A DNA stretch of 33,997 nt from JAAZMI01 sp964603615 (GTDB lineage: Bacteria; Bacillota; Dethiobacteria; DTU022; UBA8154): the NCBI GenBank assembly GCA_964603615.1, contig CAZRVU010000022.1, positions 1 to 33,997 on the forward strand, given 5' to 3'. A program made the translations under genes and the position numbers. The notes under the pieces are model-generated. The model made no database searches. It was not told where the DNA came from and saw nothing but the letters and a program-made list of their open reading frames with translations. Shown one piece after another: positions 7,102 through 14,302 of this stretch (positions within the stretch are counted from its first letter, which is position 1; each line of letters begins with the position of its first letter).

Positions 7102-8244
7102 TCAAGCCATGCCCTGGGGATACATCACTTTTACCTGCTCGTTGATTGGACGGAATTTTGAATAATTAGAGATCCTCATTTTTAAAACATCGGTTATTTC
7201 GCTCCCCTTGGGAACAAGAACTGTGCCTGTGTCATCCCTGATGTCATCGAGCAGTACCAACCCCGGAAAAATCTCTGTTAAAGGAATAGTTTTAATTACC
7301 CCGGAACCCGCTATTTCTTTTTCCAAAGCAGCCAAAACGTCCGGATCGTACCAATGTAAATGGTTGTTCATTATTTCCAGGGCTTTAATGCTTGTATTTC
7401 CTTGGTTTCTTAACGTATCAAAATCAATTACAACTTTTAAAATTCTAGAAATGATCGGTATGGCCGTATTTCTGATATCATCAGCGGGTACCCCACCTCC
7501 ATCAAACTGTTTTAAATGGTATTTGATAGCCTCAGCTATTTTGTTTAAGCGTGGAATGTTGGCCAGTAGCTGTGCTCCAACTAGCGGGTAATCCAGATAG
7601 ATCTTATTTTACTCCTCTGTAAAGGAAATACCCTTAGTTTTTTTTTCGATAATTTTTGCGGGAATCGTAATACAACCGATGCGGGAAAACATCGCGGCAA
7701 CTTCTACTTCCCAAAGTTTTTTAACCTTCAGACGCATAGCCAATTTTTTAGCTATACAGGTTGGGCGGGAATCCTGTAAACAACAAACCCCGGGGCTTAA
7801 AATAGAAAGAACATCTGTGAGCACTTTTATGCTTTCCTTTAAGGTTTTTTCCAGAAGTTCCCGTTCAGCCAAAACCAGCTTGTACTGTTCCACCGCCGCG
7901 ATCAATGCTTTTTTAAATTTTCTGGGTGCACAGGGCTTGGTCAGAAACCAAAATATATTACCCTCATTCACGGCATTTATAGCAATATCCAAATCGGCGT
8001 AGCCGGTAAACATTATCCGCACTGTATCGGGTTCAAATTGGCGGGCTAGAGAAAGGAATTGGATACCATCCATCCGGGGCATGCGGTAATCGGCTACAAC
8101 AACGGCAAACGGGCCCTGTTCCTTGAGGACGCTAATTCCCTTAGCACCGTCCCCTGCTAAAGTTACATGAAATTGCTCGCGCATATGCCTTTGATAAGCT
8201 AAAAGAACATTAACTTCGTCATCTACTAGCAATATCTTTTCCAT
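7102..8244 (-). pseudogene. Response regulator with degenerate HD domain, in-frame stop
   Basis: One continuous frame of 381 codons is split by a single TAA at 7609-7611. The upstream part (211 aa) is a receiver domain (DDE near the N-terminus, phospho-acceptor in VVADYRMPRMDG, lysine in LTKPC) plus the start of an HD-type output domain. The downstream part continues the same fold without a shift (IYLDYPLVGAQLLANI, then YHLKQFDGGGVP and a C-terminal PLTEIFPGLVLLDDI module). Catalytic HD is replaced by RI (SRIGCITIP where HDIGKI is usual), so the domain was probably non-enzymatic before the stop. The receiver may still be made alone. The gene follows the HD-GYP regulator by 48 bases and is probably co-transcribed. 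Possible alternatives are a sequencing error or readthrough. Confidence 0.85.
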
Positions 8245-8292
8245 AAATAACCTTCCTTAAAAAAACCGCTTTACTTTCGTTTACTTTTCATT

Positions 8293-9342
8293 TTAAAAAA
8301 CAAAGGCTTTTGTTTGAAGCAGTTTTACGCAAACATCCGCCACTTCTTCATCGTATAGAATGCCGGCATTTTGTGAAATTTCGTCCAACGCTTTATCCAA
8401 ACCAGAAGCCTGCTTATAAGGGCGATGGGAGGTCATTGCCTCAACAACGTCAGCCACACTGAGAATTTTAGTGGCTGAAAGAATTTCATCACCCTTGAGC
8501 CCTTTTGGGTAACCAGAACCATTTAATCTTTCATGATGCTGTAATACGATCTCCTCAATTGGCCAGGGGAAATTAATGAGCTGCAGTATTTCATACCCAA
8601 CTTGTGGATGACTTTTGATGAAAGAAAATTCTATTGCACTCAGCTTGCCGGGTTTGTTCAAAATTTCTGCCGGGACATAAATTTTGCCAATATCGTGAAC
8701 TGTTGCCGCCAATTTCAATCCTTCAACTTGATCTTTGGCAAATCCGATCCCCCGTGCTAATGCAACCGTAAGGTGGGCCACCCTCCGCTGATGATTGGCT
8801 GTATAAGGATCCCTTTTTTCAATTAATAGATCCATCGACTGGATAGTATTTTCAAATGTACTTTTTAATTTATCCGTTATTCTGGCCAATTCTTCCTTTA
8901 CTGTTTTTTGGGGCTCTTCCAAATGGTGAGATTTTAACGCTTTATTTACAAGTTCACGCTCGGCAATGATCAACTTGTACTGCTCTACTGCTGCCATTAT
9001 ATTTCCCTTTAAAATTTTGACCGGGCAGGGTTTAGTTAGAAAACGAAAAACATGCCCTTCATTAATTGCGCTGATAACTCCTTCTAGATCTGCATAACCA
9101 GTGAGCATAATGCGCACGGTATCTGGAGCTATTTGGCGGGCACGTGCAAGAAACTGGACACCATCCATATCCGGCAAACGATAATCTGCTATGACAACGG
9201 CAATCGGGCCCTGCTCTTGTAAAACATCCAGACCCCTTAAACCGCTATCTGCAATTATCACTGTAAACATTCTGTCCAAAGATCTTTTAAAGACTGAAAG
9301 TATACTTTGATCGTCATCAACCAGCAATATCTTCTTAACCAT
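8293..9342 (-). CDS. Response regulator with HD-GYP phosphodiesterase domain
   Basis: This 349-aa RpfG-type regulator has a receiver domain at about 1-120 (VDDDQS acidic pocket, phospho-acceptor in VIADYRLPDMDG, LTGYAD, lysine in LTKPCP), a helical linker at about 125-165, and an HD-GYP domain at about 170-345. The HD-GYP signatures are intact: HDIGKIYVP and HHERLNGSGYPKGLKG. It should degrade c-di-GMP when phosphorylated. It probably forms a two-component pair with the histidine kinase at 9678-11234 upstream on the same strand. Its receiver closely resembles that of the next regulator (shared phrases such as DTVRIM, TGYADL, AAVEQYKL and AERELL/V), so the two arose by duplication. Confidence 0.93.
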   Translation of the reverse strand: MVKKILLVDDDQSILSVFKRSLDRMFTVIIADSGLRGLDVLQEQGPIAVVIADYRLPDMDGVQFLARARQIAPDTVRIMLTGYADLEGVISAINEGHVFRFLTKPCPVKILKGNIMAAVEQYKLIIAERELVNKALKSHHLEEPQKTVKEELARITDKLKSTFENTIQSMDLLIEKRDPYTANHQRRVAHLTVALARGIGFAKDQVEGLKLAATVHDIGKIYVPAEILNKPGKLSAIEFSFIKSHPQVGYEILQLINFPWPIEEIVLQHHERLNGSGYPKGLKGDEILSATKILSVADVVEAMTSHRPYKQASGLDKALDEISQNAGILYDEEVADVCVKLLQTKAFVF

Positions 9343-9677
9343 ACGCTAAACCCTATCCCCTCTACATTTCAGAATAAATAATAAATGGTTCTACTGCCTA
9401 AATTCTATTTGCAAAGCGTTCGCTGAAATCAGCATCCCTTCGACTGACAATTTTTCACCCGGGCCCATTGAACGTCCCCTTCAAAAGGCTATAAAAATGG
9501 CGTCCTGCCATTTTTGCTTCAAGATTGTGGCCTCTTCAGGGGCTGATTTTTACAGCTCCCGCCCCAGCAAATTTCGTTTTATGCAGCAGAATATAATTTT
9601 TGCAGTGGAATCATAAATATCCAAACAAAAAGGATTTTTTTTCCTAAACCCACATTACTTCATAAGGTATCAGGGTT
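9343..9677 (-). other. Gene-free spacer with several hairpins
   Basis: These 335 bases between the kinase and the HD-GYP regulator encode no protein but are rich in foldable sequence on the minus strand. AAAAATGGC-AGGAC-GCCATTTTT lies at 9493-9515 and GCTG/CAGC nested in GGGG/CCCC near 9539-9568. A TTGAA/TTCAA pair flanks GGGGACG near 9468-9484, and a direct repeat of TTTTACCGGCA follows the kinase stop codon. It is either a terminator region plus a new promoter or an unassigned structured RNA. Confidence 0.35.
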
Positions 9678-11234
9678 TTACCGGCAGGATTTTACCGGCA
9701 AACAAATTGAAAATAATGTTCCCTTTCCTACTTTTGAATTGACCTGAATGTTACCCTGATGCCTGGTTGTGATAATGTCCCGGGCAATAGCCAGACCCTG
9801 ACCGCTGCCTGTGCCGACCTCCTTGGTAGTAAAAAAAGGGTCAAATATATTATCAATCACCACCTCAGGGATGCCGATCCCATTATCATATATTAAAATA
9901 TTTACATAACCCTTATCATTGCTTGTGGTTATTTTGATTTTTCCTTTGTTTAAAAATTTATTTTTTTGTGCTTCTTTGACGGCCTGGGCGGCATTAACAA
10001 TTAAATTTAACAAAACCTGGTTTATTTCGTCCGGCACGCAATGGACCAAAGGCAGGCCGGGTTCAAGATCGGTTTCCAGCTCTGCGACGTATTTCCATTC
10101 ATTTCTAGAAATAGTAACTGCACCTTCGATTACTTTATTGATATCGGCAGGACTTTTTTCCTTCTTGCCTGGATGGACAAATTCTTTTATTGCTTGAACA
10201 AGCTTGTTAACTTTTGCAATCCCTTCTTTCATTTCCTGAATTACCTTGGGGATTTCCCCTAAAAGATAATTGATCTCCAAATCTTGTTCCTTTTTTGTAA
10301 TTTTGTTGATTAACGATTCAACATTTTCTTGAGTTGTCCGTGTGTTTTTCAACTGTTTGTAATCGTCCAGCAAATCATAAATGATATCATTGATTGTATT
10401 CTGTAAAAAACCAAAATTTATCCCAATATACTGCATGGGGGTAATAATTTCATGGGCAATTCCGGCAGTCATTTCACCAATAGACTGAAGTTTTTGGGAA
10501 AATAACAGAGGGGTTTCAAATCTTTTTTGCCTGGTAATATCTTTAAAAACAATGACATAACCAACTGTGTCCTGCCTTTTATCCCGGATCGGGTCAGTAT
10601 TGGCAAAGATGGCTTTTCTGGCTTTATTTTTAGTAAAAAGTTTTATATGACCAGCCAAAACTTTTCCTTGGTCATACCTTAACAGCCTGCCCAAGGGGTT
10701 TTTACATATAACTGATTCTCTTTCGTCGAGTATTATTTGGAAAACATGTTGAAGAGGTTTGCCCAGCACTTCTTTTCGCTTCCAGCCTGTGATTTTTTCG
10801 GCCACTCTGTTAATTGAGAAGATATTACCCGTGATATCGGTGGTGATCACCCCGGCGTCTATGCTGTGAAAGTTAACGGAAGGAGGTTCATCTTCCTTTG
10901 CTTTTAGCATCCAAAACAGATTCCCTGGCGATCTCCAAAAAATATGGCTGGCTATGGTTTTGTCCGGGTCTTCTTTTAAGGAATACAAAAAACAAGGCCC
11001 AAGACAAAACAATTTTGGGCCAAATATGAACATGATATTTATTTGCTTATAAAAGCGCCGGGGGATACTTAGAGAGAGAGAGAGCAAGTTCCATGCCAAC
11101 CTTTGCAATTGATGACATATTTCTGCAAAATATTTCTTAAATTTTAGGTTTAAATGAAGGTGCTCTCCAACGGTATATACATATCCCAAAAAGTTAATGC
11201 TATTGGAAGGCAAGGTTGGTGTGTACGTCATCAA
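9678..11234 (-). CDS. PAS sensor histidine kinase under c-di-GMP riboswitch
   Basis: This is a 518-aa kinase. Residues about 1-105 are unusual and partly hydrophobic (LAWNLLSLSLSIPRR, then FIFGPKLFCLGPCFLY). A PAS domain follows at about 120-245 (SIDAGVITTD to VIVFKDITR), then the phospho-acceptor helix GEMTAGIAHEIITP and the ATPase domain with NLIVNAAQAV, DNGIGIP and GTGSGQGLAIARDI. Isoleucine replaces the usual asparagine in HEINTP. The TTG at 11234 (or ATG at 11231) has AGAGGA 7-10 bases upstream and lies about 95 bases after a riboswitch terminator. An internal start at M109 (10910) would give a cleaner protein but lacks a good ribosome site. A (CT)7 tract encodes LSLS in the N-terminal part. 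Likely partners are the two response regulators downstream. Confidence 0.85.
   Translation of the reverse strand: MMTYTPTLPSNSINFLGYVYTVGEHLHLNLKFKKYFAEICHQLQRLAWNLLSLSLSIPRRFYKQINIMFIFGPKLFCLGPCFLYSLKEDPDKTIASHIFWRSPGNLFWMLKAKEDEPPSVNFHSIDAGVITTDITGNIFSINRVAEKITGWKRKEVLGKPLQHVFQIILDERESVICKNPLGRLLRYDQGKVLAGHIKLFTKNKARKAIFANTDPIRDKRQDTVGYVIVFKDITRQKRFETPLLFSQKLQSIGEMTAGIAHEIITPMQYIGINFGFLQNTINDIIYDLLDDYKQLKNTRTTQENVESLINKITKKEQDLEINYLLGEIPKVIQEMKEGIAKVNKLVQAIKEFVHPGKKEKSPADINKVIEGAVTISRNEWKYVAELETDLEPGLPLVHCVPDEINQVLLNLIVNAAQAVKEAQKNKFLNKGKIKITTSNDKGYVNILIYDNGIGIPEVVIDNIFDPFFTTKEVGTGSGQGLAIARDIITTRHQGNIQVNSKVGKGTLFSICLPVKSCR
11071..11084 (-). repeat. (CT)7 dinucleotide tract in coding frame
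   Basis: Seven CT units (AG on the plus strand) lie within the N-terminal part of the kinase frame. Gain or loss of one unit would shift the frame upstream of the PAS domain. Confidence 0.85.
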
Positions 11235-11320
11235 TCATCATTCCTCTGGACGGCTTGGTCTAGGGACAGAAGAAAAACAACGAAGGACTTCTTCAATAAA
11301 CGACGTCATCGGCACCGTAC

Positions 11321-11349
11321 CAAAGAAAGAACCTGCCATACCGGCAGGC
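11321..11349 (-). terminator. Riboswitch expression-platform terminator
   Basis: On the minus strand CCTGCC and GGCAGG pair around GGTAT (11332-11348), followed by TTCTTTCTTT. It lies about 20 bases after the c-di-GMP-I aptamer and before the kinase ribosome site. Confidence 0.7.
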
Positions 11350-11369
11350 CAAGTATCAAAATATTATTT

Positions 11370-11452
11370 GCGGCAACCGGCTGTCGTGGCAGTAAATACT
11401 GTTTTAGACCCTTGGCTTTGCGCCCCCAACTTTCATTGGGTTAGCCTTTGTC
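11370..11452 (-). promoter_or_regulatory. c-di-GMP-I (GEMM-I) riboswitch aptamer
   Basis: Read on the minus strand, this segment matches the class I cyclic-di-GMP aptamer in order. AAGGCTAACC is followed by a P2 stem capped by a GAAA tetraloop (CCAATGAAAGTTGG), the hallmark GGGCGCAAAGCC, the receptor-like GGGTCTAA, and a P3 arm ending CAGCCGGTTGCCG. The guanine equivalent to G20 of the V. cholerae Vc2 aptamer is present, favouring c-di-GMP over the cGAMP-sensing variant. It controls the kinase gene through the terminator at 11321-11349. Whether ligand turns expression on or off is not clear by eye. Confidence 0.88.
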
Positions 11453-11579
11453 GTTTATCCTCTGTAAATTTTTACCCCTTTAATTCCTTATATTTCCTTA
11501 TAATTCGACATGTATAAATTTAATCCTTCTTTTATTTATCTAAAATTCAGAACCAGGGGTAACATCATCTGCTGCCAGA

Positions 11580-12551
11580 TTAAACTAAAGAAAAAACTAC
11601 CTGGCCGGTCACATCGCTTTCTTGTTTAACGATTCCTTTCACTGCAAGGTAATGTAAGTGAGCCAGGGCCTCCCCGGTGGCAAACCATTTTTGCATCAAG
11701 GGGAACGCTTCCCAGTCGTCGGAGATGATATCCCAGCTCATCTGCGAGGCCACCGCGTAGGCATCCCGGGCACCATTTGAAAGAATGGCGCGTATTTCAT
11801 TCAGGCGTATCCCGTGGTGTTGTTTTAGTTCCTCGATCCGGTGCTGACAGTCCTTGATCGGGCGCCGGTGGCCTGGCAAGACAAGAGCAATATCATAGCT
11901 TCTGACTTTCTCCAGGCTGGCCAGGTAATTGGCAAGAGGATGGTCATAGTTTCCCCAAAAAGAGATATTGGGGGTGATATCATCCAGAATATGATCACCC
12001 GCGACAAAGATCTTCCTATTCCGTTCATAAAGACAGAGGTGTCCCCGTGTATGCCCCGGCGTTTCCACGCAAGTAAAGCGATAATCCCCTGCCTCAATTT
12101 TGTCCCCTTCCCCAACGATAGTGAAAGAAAGGTTCTCTACATTTTGGTAACGCTTACCCGGATGATTTTCAATCGCCTGCTGCAATATTGCTGCAGGGAA
12201 GCCATTTCGCCGGGCTACTGCAGAAGTGCAACCCCATAAACCGCCCCGGGAAATACTGGCAGCATCAGGCCCATTGAAATAGATTCTTGAAGAATCAGCA
12301 GCAATGGTGGAAGCAAGACCAAGATGATCGGCATGCAAGTGGGTAATAAAAAGATCTGTCCGCCTTGGCTTAACTTCAAGCACGTGCAGGGCATGCTCAA
12401 GCGCTGTTTTACATTCGTCCCGGTTCATGCCCGTATCAATAATTAGGTTGCGGTCCCGCCCTTTAACCAGGTAAGAGTTGGTTGCTTTAAGAGGGTTCCC
12501 TGGTAGAGGCACGGCAATGCGGTAAATATCCGGCAAGATTTGCTCAATCAT
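11580..12551 (-). CDS. Metallo-beta-lactamase-fold hydrolase
   Basis: This 323-aa soluble protein has the metal-binding motif THLHADHLG (about residues 89-97), the downstream histidine of ETPGHTRGH, the aspartate of VAGDHIL and the histidine of LPGHRRP. This is the glyoxalase II/hydrolase branch of the superfamily. Residues about 245-323 form a helical C-terminal domain like that of MBL-fold proteins with a winged-helix-like tail, ending in HLHYLAVKGIV. The substrate is unknown. It lies upstream of the riboswitch on the same strand, separated by about 130 bases, so it is probably transcribed separately. A link to c-di-GMP signalling is not shown by the sequence. Confidence 0.88.
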   Translation of the reverse strand: MIEQILPDIYRIAVPLPGNPLKATNSYLVKGRDRNLIIDTGMNRDECKTALEHALHVLEVKPRRTDLFITHLHADHLGLASTIAADSSRIYFNGPDAASISRGGLWGCTSAVARRNGFPAAILQQAIENHPGKRYQNVENLSFTIVGEGDKIEAGDYRFTCVETPGHTRGHLCLYERNRKIFVAGDHILDDITPNISFWGNYDHPLANYLASLEKVRSYDIALVLPGHRRPIKDCQHRIEELKQHHGIRLNEIRAILSNGARDAYAVASQMSWDIISDDWEAFPLMQKWFATGEALAHLHYLAVKGIVKQESDVTGQVVFSLV

Positions 12552-12794
12552 CTGTTTTTCCTTTCACGGGCCAGCAACATACCCTTTTTGATTTATACAC
12601 CACGGAACTATAATAATTGTCATTGCCCGGCCATTGTCATCCTGAGCATAAACGAAGGATTTCGGTTTCAATTTGTCATGTTTTTGACTTTTTCATACCT
12701 AACCTTCCCTATAACATGTTTGTGCTTGCCCCGGAATAATAAAATCAATTTTAGTCTTTTTCATCTTTGAAGAATGGCGGCAAACCCTTCTAGC
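12552..12794. other. Intergenic region, repeat-like motif only
   Basis: No gene is seen here. TTGTCATCCTGAGC followed by CGAAGGAT (12635-12660) matches a widespread bacterial intergenic repeat type, with related cores at 18262-18290 and 33494-33505. Confidence 0.4.
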
Positions 12795-13036
12795 CAGGCA
12801 GATTATTTAACAACACGCGGTATTTACTACCTGTTTGCTCCATGCTATATACCTCATTCCTTTTTTTCAACGTTTAGTTCGTCACCATTTTCAAAAATCC
12901 CTGCCTGAGCATAGAATATTTAGGAAATTATTGCCCCCGGGTGTGTCATATAATTGTTTACCCTGTTATGCTATAATATGGATATAATAAACAGAATCGC
13001 TAATTGCCGTGGGTAATGGGCAAACAAAAGGGCTTG
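12795..13036. repeat. 242-bp direct repeat, copy B
   Basis: Duplicate of 6027-6268 in the same orientation. On the minus strand it keeps the ribosome site and the first 16 codons of the GGDEF gene, then leaves homology and stops: the peptide would be MEQTGSKYRVLLNNLPG (17 aa). Any promoter in the copied segment now points toward the metallo-hydrolase gene 244 bases away. No target-site duplication or transposase is visible. Confidence 0.95.
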
Positions 13037-13170
13037 TCTTTTAATTGCCGGGTGTAAAAACTTAATCTTGAAATGAATTGAGTAATACCGGAAGCGCTTA
13101 CAGCCCCCAATTACCAAACAAATTTTCATTTTTTCTTGACTTAATAAATTTAATAAGGAGTGTATAACCT

Positions 13171-14187
13171 GTGTTTCTGTATCTTCGTAAACGTAAATGT
13201 AAGAAGGCTCTAAAACAAAGTGGAAACTGTTTTCGTATATGCTGTGCGCTATTATTAGCATCTTTTTTGATAGCATTCTCGCTTGTTGGATGCACCTCTT
13301 TTTTTCATGGAGCTAAAGAATTAGAGACGTCTTTTACCGGGCATGAAAAAGATCCCGGGCAGCATTCAAATGTACCACAAGAAGCAGCCAACACTGAAGA
13401 ACAAGCAAAAGCAAAAAAAGAATCGGGGCAGTTACATGTTGTCATTGTTGAAGAAGATAGTTTTTTATTAATACGTAAAAATCCGGGAGCAAAAGACAAA
13501 CCCGATAATGATATTATCGCCCGTGTGCCCGGCGGGTGGCATCTAGAAGTAATTAATAAACATGAAAACAAGAAAGTTCTCGATGATAATATATGGTGGG
13601 AAGTAAAAGACCCCTTATTGGGGATAACGGGATGGGTAGCAGAAAATTTTCTTCGAGCTGACACGATTTCCTTAGATACATTATACCAAACTCCGTTTAG
13701 TAACAGTGAAATATTTGCAGCAGGGGCAAGGTTGGGAATGAGTGAACAAGAAGTAATAGAAGCCCTCGGGGAACCAATAAACAAAAGGACCGAACACTTC
13801 GAGGAATCTGGAGAAAGCTATCTGATTATGGAATATCCTTTTGGTAAATTTACCCTCACCGATGCCTATGATGACGACTACTACTGGCTTTGCAGTATTG
13901 AAATAAATAGTAAAGGAGTGACCGGGCCCCGGAACATTCAGGTCGGCGAGCCTTGTCATTCGGTTTTAAAAAAATTTCCAAATAAAAATGCAGTTGGAGA
14001 ATATAGTAATGAAACAATGGAAGTTCTTTATGGGGAACACTTGCACGGCGCTAATAACGGAATTGCTTTTTATGATAACCAAAAATTAAGCGAAATAATG
14101 TTTGCCACCGATGAATTCATCGGCCTAAGAATTACGGTTGAAAATGGCGTTGTTACGCATTTCATCCTTTTTGTGCAAGTTAGTTAG
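13171..14187 (+). CDS. Lipoprotein with SH3-like domain
   Basis: This is a 338-aa exported lipoprotein. The start is GTG at 13171 with AAGGAG about 8 bases upstream. A basic N-terminus and hydrophobic core end in the lipobox LVGC, with Cys about 41. A charged linker rich in E, K and Q follows to about residue 85. Residues about 88-165 resemble a bacterial SH3 domain (LLIRKNPGAKDKPDN, then WWEVKDPLLGITGWVAENFL). Residues about 180-338 hold two SmpA/BamE-like stretches (LGMSEQEVIEALGEPINK and VGEPCHSVLKKF). It is likely anchored to the outer face of the membrane, and a cell-wall contact is plausible. It is a single gene whose 3' end is followed by the palindrome shared with the ade tail. Function unknown. 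Confidence 0.8.
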   Translation: MFLYLRKRKCKKALKQSGNCFRICCALLLASFLIAFSLVGCTSFFHGAKELETSFTGHEKDPGQHSNVPQEAANTEEQAKAKKESGQLHVVIVEEDSFLLIRKNPGAKDKPDNDIIARVPGGWHLEVINKHENKKVLDDNIWWEVKDPLLGITGWVAENFLRADTISLDTLYQTPFSNSEIFAAGARLGMSEQEVIEALGEPINKRTEHFEESGESYLIMEYPFGKFTLTDAYDDDYYWLCSIEINSKGVTGPRNIQVGEPCHSVLKKFPNKNAVGEYSNETMEVLYGEHLHGANNGIAFYDNQKLSEIMFATDEFIGLRITVENGVVTHFILFVQVS

Positions 14188-14236
14188 GGTGAAATAGGCA
14201 GGTGAAACAGGGGGACGTTCGAAACAGCAGAAATAT

Positions 14237-14302
14237 TCAATTCAAGCAGGGACAATTCAAGTCAAGAACCGTCCCCATTTGAATTGTCCCTGCTTGAATT
14301 GA
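14237..14302. repeat. Perfect 24-bp inverted repeat
   Basis: Arms 14237-14260 and 14279-14302 are exact reverse complements around an 18-base loop containing GAACCGTCCCC. It lies between convergent genes, with one arm and the loop read as the last codons of adenine deaminase. Such GGGACAATTCAA/ACCGTCCCC palindromes look like a dispersed REP or MITE-type element and could also act as a bidirectional terminator. Confidence 0.9.

Noticed and set aside
11154..11517. Plus-strand frames of 96 and 106 codons
   Set aside because: They are antisense to the riboswitch, terminator and kinase leader, which explain the sequence better.
12971..13295. Minus-strand frames of 65 and 101 codons opposite the lipoprotein start
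   Set aside because: They overlap the lipoprotein ribosome site and signal peptide and show no ribosome site of their own.
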